Shown: in pieces, positions 43,257-54,627 of the stretch
Numbering within the stretch: the stretch's first letter is position 1
How the letters are laid out: every line of letters begins with the position of its first letter
Assembly: GCA_037693485.1 (NCBI GenBank)
Contig: CM075350.1
Coordinates: 68,986,001 to 69,050,000 of the forward strand
Length of the DNA stretch: 64,000 nt
DNA from: Kitagawia praeruptora
Lineage: Eukaryota > Streptophyta > Magnoliopsida > Apiales > Apiaceae
Direction of reading: 5' to 3'
Translations under genes and position numbers: made by a program
The notes under the pieces: model-generated
Databases searched by the model: none
Seen by the model: the letters and a program-made list of their open reading frames with translations, nothing else
What the model was told of the DNA's origin: nothing

Positions 43257-46200
43257 ATTGGTTATTCCGATTCTCTTGCCAGACTGGGAAATGTGAAAAG
43301 GCCAAAGCTACGGAAGGAGTGGAGTTTCTTCTTCGATTGTCTAACAAGGGCTTTTGGAAAGAAAGTCACCAACTGGGATGCAATTCCTACTGACAGTCTA
43401 CAAATTGGGTATTCTCTTCTCTATGGAAGTAATTTCGATTTTGGTAGACTTGTGTTAATGAACATAGGTGATAGATTGTCAGAGTATACTATTGTCTACT
43501 TTGCTAGATTTTGTCAACTATTATTCACTGCTTGTGTGTCTGGAGTTGTCATTGCTGAGGATGATGTAATTCAGCCTTTTAAGTTCAACAAGAGGATATT
43601 CTCTGATCTGACTAATAAGGATGCTAACAAGGAGCAATTACCTGCCTTGGTTTTGCCTCTTGCTCTTCAGAACTTTCTACATCAACCCCAAGAACCTCAA
43701 CTACCAACAACAAACACTGCATCTCAACCCACTCAACCTGATAATCATGAATCAAATATTGAACCACCAATCACAAACACTGAACCTTCCCAAACCACAA
43801 TACCTGATACATCAGCAACCACTCAACCACCTCAACCACAAACTCAACCTCAAATTCAACCTCAACCTGATCAACAACCATCTAAACCAAAACGTGGAGG
43901 TAGAACAAAGCATCCAGCACATAATTCAAGGCATAGCTCTGCCAGGGCAAAGAGGGCTAGAAAGGAAAGAAAAGAAAGAGCAAATAGGTCTCCATCACCA
44001 TCTGTTGTCAATGTAGATGAAAAGTCAACCTTTGATGAAGAAGAAGTAGCAGTTAAGGTGCATACCTACAAAAGAAGAAAGTTGCTAATTGCTGAATCTG
44101 ATGAGGAGATGAATCTTGAAGCTCCATAGGTAATCCCAAAAGAGATGCCTGTTGTTAAGATAAATACTGCAGAAGAATCTATGCAAATACCTGCAACTGT
44201 ACAAATGGATGAGGACAACAGAGATGGTTTTCCTATATTGGATGATTTTGCTGAAACTGTCATGCCATTCTCTGCTCATTTTGATGTTCCTACTTCATCT
44301 CTTGCTGCTAATTCTGGAGAAACTGGTGTAGCTAATCAGCCTACTGTAGTTCTTGATGAAACAGTAGCTTCTCACACTGAGCTATTCTCTAATGCTCACC
44401 AGGTTTCTGAAAAAGGTGAAGAAGTTGAGCAGTTAACCAAGGCTGTAATCTCTGATACTGTGCAGACAGTTGTTCAAATTGCAGAGTCTGTAGATAAGAC
44501 TGTTGAGCAACCATCCAAGCAAGTTAATGTTGAAGTTATCACTGCAGAGATTGTTGCTGAGAATGTTGAAGTTACTGCAGAGGTTGTTGCAGAGACTATT
44601 GCTGAGAGTGAACCGATTGTTGATGCAAATACTGATTTCCAAGATGAAGAAAGTGAAGACTCTGACTCTTCTGCACATATTCCAGTCCAAACTGATGCTA
44701 AACACACACCTTTCTCTCAACCTTCTAATACACATGCAATTGAAGCAGAGTATTTTGCTAACTTTTCTGCGAATTGGCATAAGGAGGACTGTATTTTTCC
44801 AAGGAAGAGAGCAGCTCAGTTTGTGAATCAATCTGCCAAAAAGATTTCAAATCCTGATATTCTTTCAAATCTTTAAACAACTTTGTTCAAGTAAAGAATT
44901 TGCATGAAATATTTGAGAGCAGAGATTGTTGCCAGATATATGACTTCACAAAGAGACACTTCCATGAGATTGCAGAAATTCTCTAAAGCTCAAGATACTC
45001 TCTTTCAAAGACTAGGTCAAGTGGAACAAAATCAGACTGCTTTGTCTGATAAGATTGATTCCATTGCTACCTCCTTGGAGTTGATTACATCTATTCTAAT
45101 TCCTGATGATGTCAAAAAGGGGGAGAGATTTGCTAAGTCTAAATGCAGGCAGTCTCAAACTCTGACTCAGAAGGATGATGCTGGAGATGGAGGGGCAAAA
45201 TATCAAAAGAGTTTAAGGTCAAGAGTTGTTGATAAGAGTTTACAATCTGGCAAAATTGCTAAGTCAAAGTCTGATGGTGTAAACACTGATACTCAGGGTC
45301 CTTCCAAGACTCAGAGTTTGTTATTAACTGCTAATCCACAGACTGATGAAGAATTGGCAGCTAAATTATTTCTTGAAGAGAATGAAGAAGGGGTCACACT
45401 TGCAGACATTCAAGCTGAGGAGAAGAATCTTCAAGAAGAGCATCAGAAAGCTTTGAAGTCTGGCAAATTCAAGAAGAATGTAAAAGCTACTAGGCCTGTT
45501 CTTAAAGGCATTATTATCAAAGAGAATGTTGGTACTGATTAGAGGATGCAAGTATCCAGAAAACCAACAGAAGCAGAGAGTAAACAGAAGATGAAGGGTA
45601 AGGCTGTTAAGGAAGAAAGGTATTAAAGAAAGTAAATACAACCTGTGTTGCTACACAAGTTGTACAGAAGCCTTTGTCTGCTTCAATGCAAGCAATTTTT
45701 GGGAAATCAATAATTCGTGAACAAACTCTGGAGGTTGGAGAGGCTGGAGGAAATTTTCTACAGAGCAGAGCTTTAATGGGAAAGATATGAAGAGATAAAG
45801 CTGGTTTGGGCTCACACAGAGAAAAGAGAATGAATTCCAGTCCTCAAGATCCTTCATCACTGGCTATTCCAGGTCTTGGTGTTACCTAAGAAAGTTTAGA
45901 TAGACTGGAATCAGTGCAGTTGATTCACCAGAAGAGTTTAGAAAAGGATTTTCTTTTGTACTTTATGGCTGATGGAACTGTATACAAAATTGGTGAGGAT
46001 GATCTTGATTTGAAGCTATGGGAGGAATTAGAGTATGTTCTGTATATTTTCCGAGTTAAGAATCAAAGGACTCATCAAGCTGCAAATGTGCTGAGAAAGA
46101 AGATGCTGCATAATTTGGCGGTTAGGGGTATAAAGTATAACAGTCAGTATGTTCCAAAGTATAGAGACTTTCATGGCAATCTAGTTGAAATGAAGAAAGA

Positions 46201-46462
46201 CAGTGCGAAGCTGAAGACATACTTGGGTATAACAGTGCTTGATTTCAACTCTGAGTCAAAGACAGCACATTTCATCAGACTAGGAAATGAAATGAGAAGA
46301 AACAAAATCTATTCTCTGAGATCTGCTATCTACCAAACTGGTGAAACTGATCTTAAGCTGAAAGAGATCAAGGAGATTATGCAGAGAGAACTTGAAAATG
46401 AAGAGAGAAGATTGCTGATTGACTATCTCAGATCAACACCAGATGTTGAGGAAATTAAGTGA
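43257..46462 (+). pseudogene. Extra ORF of the outer copia element, main part
   Basis: This continues the frame of 31961-32325 after the nested element. 43257-44129 has a conserved-looking globular part (EWSFFFDCLTRAFG, IGYSLLYGSNFDFGRLVL) and then a Pro/Gln/Thr-rich and basic part. A TAG at 44127 is followed by the same frame (44145-44876, acidic and Val/Glu-rich), two TAA near 44874 and 44892, and the same frame again (44904-45542, coiled coil FQRLGQVEQNQTALSDKIDSI). A frameshift or decay lies at 45543-45913, and a last piece (45914-46462) reads YKIGEDDLDLKLWEELEYVL. In total about 1,100 codons. Function is unknown; no enzyme motif was recognised. Confidence 0.75.
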
Positions 46463-46605
46463 ACAATGCTCTGTAAGAATTTCTTGCTTTCTATAGATTT
46501 TGTTTAAGTAGAAGTTTAAACTCTGATTATTTGTTAAACACTACATTTGTCTATTTTGTTTTGACATCATCAATTATTGTTAACTTGTGCATTTTTGCTA
46601 ATGAA

Positions 46606-46620
46606 CAAGTTGGGGGAGAT
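46606..46620 (+). other. Polypurine tract of the outer copia element
   Basis: AAGTTGGGGGAGAT directly before the 3' LTR at 46621. Confidence 0.9.
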
Positions 46621-47146
46621 TGTTAGATATAATTGATGTAAGTATTAATCAGTGTTTAAGTGTTACAGTGATAAATCAGAGTTTAGCTGGAAGCGGTCAG
46701 AGTTTAGTTAAACGCTGACGAATGGAAGCTCGACAGAGTTTGTTAAACTCTGTCTGGAGGAAGCGTCTACAGGTCAACAGTGATTGAAGAATAATTGAAG
46801 ATAATTATGGAAGCAATATCTTTGAAGATTGGATAGCTGTCAAAGAGATTGTGTTGACTAAGGAGACGTGTAGCAATCGTGTTTGATATCAATTGTATAG
46901 CTGATTTATAGGAGTATCAATTTTACGATTGTATAGTAGCTGTATGTTTTATAAATACAGTTAGGTTAACCCTAGAAGGGTATCGAACAATGAATTATCA
47001 TTCATTGTAATCTAAGCAGCTCTCTATGATATTTTGCATCACTGAGAGAGGAATTATTAATTCCAAACAGTTTTTAATTGTTAAAACGTGTGTTCTTGTT
47101 AATCTCTCATACAAATCTTGATTATATTTGTGTATTCGACCTAACA
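46621..47146 (+). repeat. 3' LTR of the outer copia element
   Basis: 526 bp, same length as the 5' LTR with about seven single-base differences, all transitions. Followed by TSD GAAAA at 47147-47151. Confidence 0.95.
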
Positions 47147-47427
47147 GAAAAGAATATGAGGAATTTTAAGGCATAATTGAGATTTACTATTGAGGTAAGG
47201 GGTATTTTGAGGATAGAGTCGGGATAAGGATAAACGAAGGAAGTGGGTATGAATGATGAGCTAGTATGAAAATAGACGGTATAGCATAAGAGTTTATAAG
47301 TGAGATATGAGGAGCATAAAGCTGGTAAAAAGTGATGAGAATATATTGGAAGTAGAGTACGAGATTAGAAATCTTAGTTATTGCCTACATTGATTCCGAG
47401 GACGGAATCCTTTTAAGGAGGGGAGAT
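47147..47427 (+). other. Internal end and polypurine tract of the old LTR element
   Basis: A non-coding continuation of 23417-24256, ending in the purine tract AAGGAGGGGAGAT (47414-47427) before the LTR at 47428. Confidence 0.65.
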
Positions 47428-48951
47428 TGTAATAACCCAAATTTTTGTACTTGAGAAAATTTTCATTTAAGGGATGAATAGTGATTTTCATGGATGAATA
47501 GTTAAATTGGGGATTAAGAAAAATTTTCATGTTACCCTATGTACGAGATAGGAAATGAATATTTCGAAGTTATATTAGTGATTTACGATGTAAATAAGTG
47601 TATGTAAACGCGATCGGAATTCAGAAATTCCAAACTTTATTTTTTGGAATATTTGACCGGGCAGTGAAGAGCATTTCAATGTGACCAAGATAAGTGATAT
47701 ATTTAATTTGAGAATTCAAGGATTTTATATTTTATTATTTTAATTAAGGTGATTTGAGGATTTAGAACGAAAACCCCTGAGTTAGTATAACGAACGTTCT
47801 AGGAATCACTAGAACTTTGCAACGAGATTAAGCGATTAAGCAAACGAATTATGGATTACGGATTGAATACGTGAAGAGATTAAATACCATGCAAAATCAT
47901 CAAGTGCAACATATCAATAGAATTAGTGTGAAACCAAGCAAGATGCAAGTGGATTAAGAATAGTACAAGGTGAGGTGTTCTTGTTAAAACCATGCAAATA
48001 AAACACCTAAACTCTCCCATTACTTGACATTTGTGTGGAGGAAGAATATGAAGAGTAGCACAGCTGATTAAGGTAGCAAAATATCACCCATTTTCTAAGA
48101 AAACAAGTCAAGAAAGAAGGAGAAAGCAAGTTAATTCAATTTCTCTCCAAACTGCCCAACATGAGACACCATGAAAGAAAAATTCATATCTCCACTTCTA
48201 TTCATTCATAAATCACCAAATTTGAACCATAGCTTCCTAATAGTATGGAGAACCCACGTTTAAAATTTCATGGCCAACAAAGGAGTGTAGCCTAGTCAAA
48301 TTCATCCTCCACTACACCATTTATTGCATATTGCAATGATAGGAAAACATTGCCTTAAGGCCTATATTCGTTGCAGTAAAGTCTATGGCAATGAATTTGC
48401 AAAATTTGGGCGTTGCATCCGGTTGCCTTGCAATAGGTCGATTTAGCAACGTTTTTGATACCATGCAGCAACATAATTAAATCATTGCAATAAATTTCAG
48501 TAGCAACATTTTAGACTCTATAGCAACAATTAAAAACTATTGCAATAGCATAAGAAGGTAGTTTATTGACACTTAAAGGCAACATTTTCCAGACCAATTG
48601 CAATGATTTTTTATAGATTAATGCAACATATTTTGACCCTATTGTAACAATTTTTCAAAAAAAAAAAATTAGTAGGGTCATGCTGAAAATACACTAAACC
48701 ATGCCATTTATAGCCACAATCCAATTGCATCATCAATATATCATAAACTAGGGCAACTTAGTGCCAAATATCCAATTACATGTGTTTGTACAAAGTCAAA
48801 TAAAATTACAATTCTTTACATCAAATTTTCCTCAACAATTATTATATCGGAAAACCAAAATAAAGTTAAAAACTACATATGCCAATTGCTTTTTCCATAT
48901 ATTTGTGGTTGGCTTTTGCAAATCAACAACGAGAAATGCAACTTGAAAATC

Positions 48952-49920
48952 TCAGAACTGCTGAAGAAAGCCCAAGATGTGGTTGTTAATGTCATCGGGT
49001 TTTTCTTCATTGATGAAGTGGTCTATACCTTCCATCACAACAACTTCTTGCAGTAATGGCACAAATTTCTGGAACTCTCCACTGTGTATAAAGTCTTGGG
49101 CGCCAAGCATGTGATAAACTAAGTCAAGATCACCAACGACAAATTTTGTTGGTACCATCACCTGAGCGCTTGTCCAAGGTGCTGTAAGTTCCCATGTTCT
49201 GCAGGCATTGAAACAGACAATTAGTTGCCTATAAAAAATACATTTGCTAATTCGTTATATACGTGCATATTGTTTTACAAAAAAAATGTTGGAAAAAGAT
49301 CTAATTCTGATTGCAGCAAGTCTTCTGAGTTCAATAATTAAAATTGAGGAGTTAACTTACGAATGAAGAGCTTGATAGTAATTGATGGGACCAGTAAAGC
49401 CAGTTTTCTCATATTTTGTGGAATAATAGTTGAGATCTTTTTCCGACAACCAAGAAGGCAGGGGAGAATCTGTTGAGTCTCCATTATACCCTGTACCTTT
49501 AGGGAAGTAGAACGGACCAGGTTCGCGATGCGACAAAAACTTCTTGAGAAATGTTTTAGTCCCAATATTTGTAGCAATTTCAGCTTCCATATCTCCTGGT
49601 TTCTGCAACATTACATTAAGTGTTTTAAATTTTGGTTTCATTACTGAATTTACATGAAATGTTTTGGTTTATTGCCTTACGGTTACATACAATTTTTATT
49701 TTTCACCAGCACTGACACTAAAGAAAAAAGTTAAGGAAGCAACATATAATGAAATTGATGAAACTTGACTAACCTGACCATGTAGTAATACTCTCCATAA
49801 GCAGCCTCCATTAACTTAACAATATCATCCAATGGATTCCTAGGTATATAATGGATGCTCAAAGAGACAAATGCTTTAACTTTATCAGGCCTAAACAAAT
49901 TCAAATGCCAAGCTACATAC
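48952..49920 (-). pseudogene. Soluble epoxide hydrolase, C-terminal exons captured by the CACTA element
   Basis: Three exon-like blocks on the minus strand. About 49920-49774 reads AYVAWHLNLFRPDKVKAFVS and RNPLDD. 49602-49361 reads KPGDMEAEI, PSWLSEKDLNYY and TGFTGPINYYQAL. 49198-48952 reads WELTAPWT, the catalytic-Asp region VVGDLDLVYH and the catalytic-His region MEGIDHFINEEKP, then a stop. Blocks 2 and 3 join in phase at GT-AG sites. The first block starts just after the place of the nucleophile (HDWG), which is missing, so no activity is expected. Its GT at 49773-49772 does not keep the frame. Epoxide hydrolases turn epoxides into diols. Blocks are free of internal stops, suggesting recent capture. 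Confidence 0.88.
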
Positions 49921-50280
49921 GCACATATAGGCTTCCGATGACATATATTTGTGTTTTTGTTTTTGTTTCTTACAGATCAAGCATGTCAAGGTTAGTAACT
50001 ATTAATGAAAGATAATAGGAAGAAAAGAAAAAAAAACAGGTAGTTCCAAAGTATAACTCAATATCCCTGATATTAGATGTGTGATAAGAAGCCTGACATA
50101 AGTTTGGTAGCTCAAGACCAATCACATCTCAAGCATGTACTTAGTTCAATCATGAGAATATGATAAATTTATTATAAACACGAGAGTGAAAGTAAGAAAG
50201 TTTAATAATAATTAACTGTAGGTGCAGCAACGTACAAATAATAACATTATAATTAAGTTTTGTCCAGGAATGATGCAGAC

Positions 50281-50372
50281 CTGCTCAACATACGCTAAAA
50301 GGAGATGTTGCAGTAGCATAGGTTGCGCCCTCTGCAAATGTGTATAACCTGGAACAATCAGGCCCTCGTTCT
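50281..50372 (-). pseudogene. Argininosuccinate lyase exon fragment captured by the CACTA element
   Basis: On the minus strand the block reads NEGLIVPGYTHLQRAQPMLL followed by QHLLLAYVEQ, closely matching the conserved substrate-binding segment of argininosuccinate lyase, the last enzyme of arginine synthesis. It is preceded by an AG (TGTATGTAG) and followed by GT (GTCTGC), consistent with a complete exon of about 90 bp. No other lyase exon was recognised nearby. The call rests on one short, well conserved segment. Confidence 0.8.
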
Positions 50373-51640
50373 ACATACAAAGATCACTCTGAACTTGAAC
50401 TTCCTTCACATCTTTCTGCTGCATCAATTACACCACTACCTCATCAATTACACCACCAATTCAATTCGGCAAACAATCACAATACAAAGGACTATAATAT
50501 AACATAAAGCACCTCTGTAACAATCATTAAAATCCCAGGTCCACATCAGGTCAAAGCATGTACTTAAATCTTAACTGTTTTAAGTAATTAGCTCTGATTG
50601 AACAACTCAAACATACAAACACGAATACATATATAAATCTTATAAACCAAATATAAGAACAAGGTAGTTACAACATATCTTATTAACAAATACAAAAACC
50701 CCCCAAATTGAAGCATACACAGGAAATCCAAATTAATGAACCCAAAATAGAACATAAAGATATGTAAATTAAAAAGCATACATATGTAAATTATAAAACA
50801 TATATTAAACCATAAATAACATCCACGATCAATAAATTAAGAACCAAACTGTTTGAGGTGTTCTAAATCATTCAACTATTAAATCTCTTGCAACTTAAAG
50901 TCTTCCAATCTGCCAAATTTGAGTTAAAATAGGTGATAATATACTAGTGCCAATCAATTCAAACCACTAAAAAGGAAAGCGTATAAATAAATCTACCTTT
51001 CATTCCAGAATGAAAGCCGGAGAGCAAATCCAATTCTTTGTATTTTCTAAACATGGGTATAATATTAGAAACATCTTGGGAGAGGATTTTAACAAATTTG
51101 TAGCAGAATTCTACCTCTTTCATGGTACACATCAAAAGATGTTAACTAAATCCACTGAATCAGAGCAAAATATCGATTCCCAATTAACAAATTTTATAAA
51201 TAGATAATTGAAAAACAAGACATGAAGAAAGCTCCGGATACAACTACAACCCCAAATTCATACATACTGATACGTAAATTTTGAAAACTTATATATATTA
51301 AACCTTACTTAACAACGTACAAACAAAGTAGTACATATAATCCCAAATTAAAACAGAAAAGTATAAACCATAATTGAAACTCGTTTCAAATCAATTAGGG
51401 AAAATAATAATTTCAGGAAACATACCTTCTTAGTGCTTTAATCTTATTCAATATTGTGTTTTCCTCTCTTCGAGCTTGAGTATTCGACCTTGATTTTGTA
51501 TGCGTGTGTCTGCGTTGTTTTGTGTCTGTGTTACTGTGTTTTGTTTCTTTTTTGTTTTTCTTTTGTTCCTTTGGTAAGCCCGGCAAAGCCGCTCAAAATT
51601 TTTGAACACATTTTAGAAGGCCGCCAATTTTTTGGGCTAA
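50373..51640. other. Remaining interior of the CACTA element
   Basis: AT-rich. The plus-strand frame at 51010-51207 and the minus-strand frame at 50588-50779 have no recognised motif. Parts may be intron or leader sequence of the captured genes; this was not resolved. Confidence 0.5.
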
Positions 51641-53813
51641 AAAATCCCTATATATTGCAACGATTTAAGAAAAATATTGCAATAGAATTAATGTTTTTAA
51701 CTCTCTTGAATTTTTTTAGTGCACTTGCAACGTTTTTCAAAAGCATTGCAATTTATGTGATTTGGTTTCTCAATAGCAATGTTTTTTGACAAACTCCTAG
51801 AAATATGGTTGCAATAGGCAATATATGGTGTAGTGCTCCAAGTTGAAGAACCGAAACTTTCCTGTCCATGGCAGATTTGACCTCTCACCTTAGAAAATCA
51901 ATAAGTCGAGATTCAAGCATCCCCTGGTGATGAGCTATGACTCAAAAGAAATCCCTTGAAGAGTAGAAGGTGTGGTTAAAAGTTGAGAACCAAACTCCTA
52001 TTTTTCGATTTTATACAGATTTTACAAGATGATGATGAATAGTAGTGAATAGTAACTTAACCTTGTTTTCTTGTTTTAATGTTCAAGTTTAAGCTTCCTA
52101 AGGACTATCCAAGGCTTTGTTTAAGGATTCCCAAGCATTGTTAGTGTTGTTAAGACATCAAGGAAGGTATAAACCCTAACCTTAACTTTTATTTTTATGA
52201 GTTTTATAGTTAGTTTTGAGATGGATTCAAGATAAGATCATGATTAAGTGTTTTAGTGATTATTTAACTTTGTAAATTATGAAAAATGATGGGTGATGGA
52301 TTTTAATTTCACCACTGGACTTATAGATGTAAGATGGGTTTTTTTTGAGGTTTTGGATGTATGGTATGCCCGGTGTGGCTAGGTTGTGTTGTAACAAAAT
52401 GGAAACATTCGATTTATAACCGTCGTAATGGCGAAATTTCGTTAACCCTTGAAAACAGTTAAGTCCCGAGACCATAAAATCATTTTTAGACTCACCACTG
52501 CCTATGGTTACAAAGATATGGTTGTCTAGTTTACATGGCCGCAAGAATCGAGTTACGGTTTAAGAGTTATGCTAGTTTTAGTGAAAGTGGTTCAAGAGAT
52601 TTCATCGCATAAATGTAACCACTTTGATGCTAAGTTCGAGACCCTTAAGAGTCGAATTAAAATGTGAAATTTGGTGATAAAATGCTAAGATCAGTTAACA
52701 AGGTTTGTGAGAAGGCTTTGAGTTAAAAAGATTATTTTCCGATTTTATAAAAATGCGTCATCCGAGGTTGCGCAAGTGGAAAAGCCTTTTAGGGGAGGAT
52801 ACTATTCATTGCAAAACCCCTGCCCTGTTTTGATAAATTACAAAAAACACATCTTCTGACCAGAGCCATGTCTTGAGTTAGTTACCTTCTAGACATTCCC
52901 TAGATCATGTACACGAAAACGGTGCGTCATTTGAGTTAACGGTTATCGAGTTATGAAGGTTTTAGTAAAAGTGTTGGAGTACGAGTCAAGGAATAGTAAT
53001 TTTCAGGAAAGTCAACTCTAGAGGTATTACTTTGACCATCCATTTTGGCTAAGTTAAAAGAGGAATTTCGAGTCGACTAAAACACGAGACTTGTTAATAA
53101 TTTTCAAGGCAATATATTGGTGTAAAGAACGAGGTTGTAAATGGTTAAGTGTAACTTGAATTTGAGGAACGCTTTCGGACTCAACGTGTGACTTAAGTGT
53201 TTGAGGATTGACACGGACTTAGAATAAGTCAAGTATGAACCACTAGAGCCAGTGTCATATTTTGTATAGGTGCATAGGAGTTGAGTTGTAAGTGTATTGC
53301 GTAGAAGATTGATCTTGTATTCTGTTTGTTATAGATCACCAGACCTCGACACACGCACGAATATTCGCAGTAGAAGTACCAGGCAAGTATATTAACTCTT
53401 ACTCTATCGTTCGGAGTAGAGGTATTTTGAACTAAAAATATTCTGTCTATTGATTTACTTCCGGACTTTTACTCATGTGATTTAAATGCATATGTATTAT
53501 TGATTGTTGTTACCCGAATAGTATACGAAGATAGTAGTAGATACGAAGTTGGTCCATATCTTGTTGGGACGAATGACGAGGTGCATTTTCCGCACTCGAA
53601 GAAGGAAGAAGATATTATCTTATGAGGCGTATTAGTTGTTTATGTGATTAAATATTTAACGTGAAGCGTTGGTCTGGATGATGGAAAGTCTATGATCATA
53701 AATAATTGTTTATGTGATTAAATATTATTAGGTACGAAATATCTTTGAGGATTATATTCTAATATTAAAAGTATTATCTAAAGTAGTAAGTTGAGGTGCA
53801 CGTGGTATTACAA

Positions 53814-53831
53814 GTGGCATCTAAGATGAGC
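53814..53831 (+). other. PBS-like sequence after the long LTR
   Basis: AGTGGCATCTAAGATGAGC resembles a decayed TGGTATCAGAGC site and follows the LTR end by one base. If real, 53813 onwards is the start of another internal region. The following 53832-54354 is AT-rich and shows no gag. Confidence 0.4.
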
Positions 53832-54354
53832 AGTATTGAAGGTTGTCTATTATTTTTGATATTTTGTATTTTGGACTGGAGCGGCATAAGAGACCGGAGT
53901 AACGCCAGGCCTAACAAATATGTAACCAAGGATGGCTAAGGATGATGGTCCGGACAAGTCGGCTCAAAATTTGAATTCTTATTAATATGATACATTTAAA
54001 TTGTAACGTTTAAATTTAATGTATTTTTATAATAATCGTTAATTGTTTTAAAATTGTAACATTTAAATTTAATGTATTTTTATTTCATGTTTTTAATAAT
54101 ATGATACATTTTAATTACGTTTTTGTCATTTTTATTTAACATATTTAAAATTTTAATCACTTTTATTTGATTATTATAATTTTAAAATTATTATTTAATT
54201 TAATAATTTAAGCTAGTACAATCGAGTTATATTTGCAAATTGAATAAATAAGTTTAATAGTCGAGTTATAAGCTAATGCATAATCGAATAATCGAGTTAG
54301 TACAATCAATTGTGGAAGTATAAAATATTGTAAAAATAATTTTGAAAGGTGTGC
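53832..54354. other. AT-rich sequence without recognised features
   Basis: Two loose repeats of ATTGTAACGTTTAAATTTAA and TAATGTATTTTTAT (53998-54085) are the only structure seen. No gene. Confidence 0.55.
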
Positions 54355-54627
54355 TAAGAGCATCTCCAGCCACGTTCTTTATAATGATTAGCTAAAATAA
54401 TGTATTATAATGATTATCTAAATTTTAAAGAATCAAAAAGGTGTTTTGTTCCAATGGCATTCTCTATATTCGTTAGCTATAATTTGAAATCAATATTTTA
54501 TAATTATTCAAATTCTAACATGCTATATTTACAACGGCTACATTTTTAACAGTTATATTTTCAATGGCTCTAATTGTAAAATTTGAAGACAAGATTCATT
54601 CAAAAATTATAATTCTTATATATCACT

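Larger units (their letters stand above)
24257..47146 (+). mobile_element. Ty1/copia retrotransposon with an extra 3' ORF, split by a second copia element
   Basis: LTRs 24257-24782 and 46621-47146 (526 bp each, about seven differences, all transitions), an iMet PBS, a PPT and TSD GAAAA (24252-24256 and 47147-47151) delimit the insertion. Without the nested element (32326-43256 plus one TSD copy) its length is about 12 kb. Order: LTR, PBS, gag, protease, integrase, RT, RNase H, a 1.5-kb spacer, a long extra ORF in the same sense, PPT, LTR. Integrase before RT defines copia. The extra ORF recalls SIRE/Maximus-type elements, an inference. Every reading frame is broken by stops or frameshifts although the LTRs are close to identical. 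Confidence 0.95.
48310..51835. mobile_element. Non-autonomous CACTA (En/Spm) transposon carrying host gene fragments
   Basis: Ends CACTACACCATTTATTGCAT and, as reverse complement of the right end, CACTACACCATATATTGCCT. A 3-bp TSD, CTC, lies at 48307-48309 and 51836-51838. CACTA ends with a 3-bp TSD define the superfamily. Subterminal regions (48330-48640 and 51650-51820) are crowded with TTGCAA/GCAAC words, the expected transposase-binding repeats. There is no transposase. Inside, on the minus strand, are exons of a soluble epoxide hydrolase and one exon of argininosuccinate lyase. It was mobilised by some other CACTA element. Confidence 0.92.
23358..53812 (+). mobile_element. Old LTR retrotransposon without recognised coding sequence, host of all insertions between
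   Basis: At the left, a 43-bp LTR remnant (TGTGACGACCCGAATTCC... to GGGGGCGTTACA, 23358-23400) is followed by an iMet PBS (TGGTATCAGAGC, 23405-23416). At the right, a PPT (AAGGAGGGGAGAT, 47414-47427) is followed by an LTR starting TGTAATAACCCAAATT. The two LTR starts align, differing mainly where CG has become TA or CA. The internal parts (23417-24256 and 47147-47413) are purine-rich and carry no gag or pol, like large non-autonomous derivatives of Tekay-type elements. No matching TSD was found (GGAGA against AGTGG), so the ends may not belong to a single insertion. Confidence 0.55.
47428..53812 (+). repeat. 3' LTR of the old element, split by a CACTA transposon
   Basis: Begins TGTAATAACCCAAATTTTTG and ends GTGGTATTACA. 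Excluding the CACTA insert (48310-51835 plus 3 bp) it is about 2.86 kb, long as in Tekay-type elements. AACGAAAACCCCTGAGTTAG (47766-47785) recalls such LTRs. The part after the insert holds no coding frame. Immediately after its end lies a PBS-like sequence (53814-53831). Confidence 0.6.

Noticed and set aside
24257..47146. A single giant copia element with an unusually long interior
   Set aside because: The ATTGG-flanked LTR element at 32326-43256 accounts for the extra length and interrupts the extra ORF in frame.
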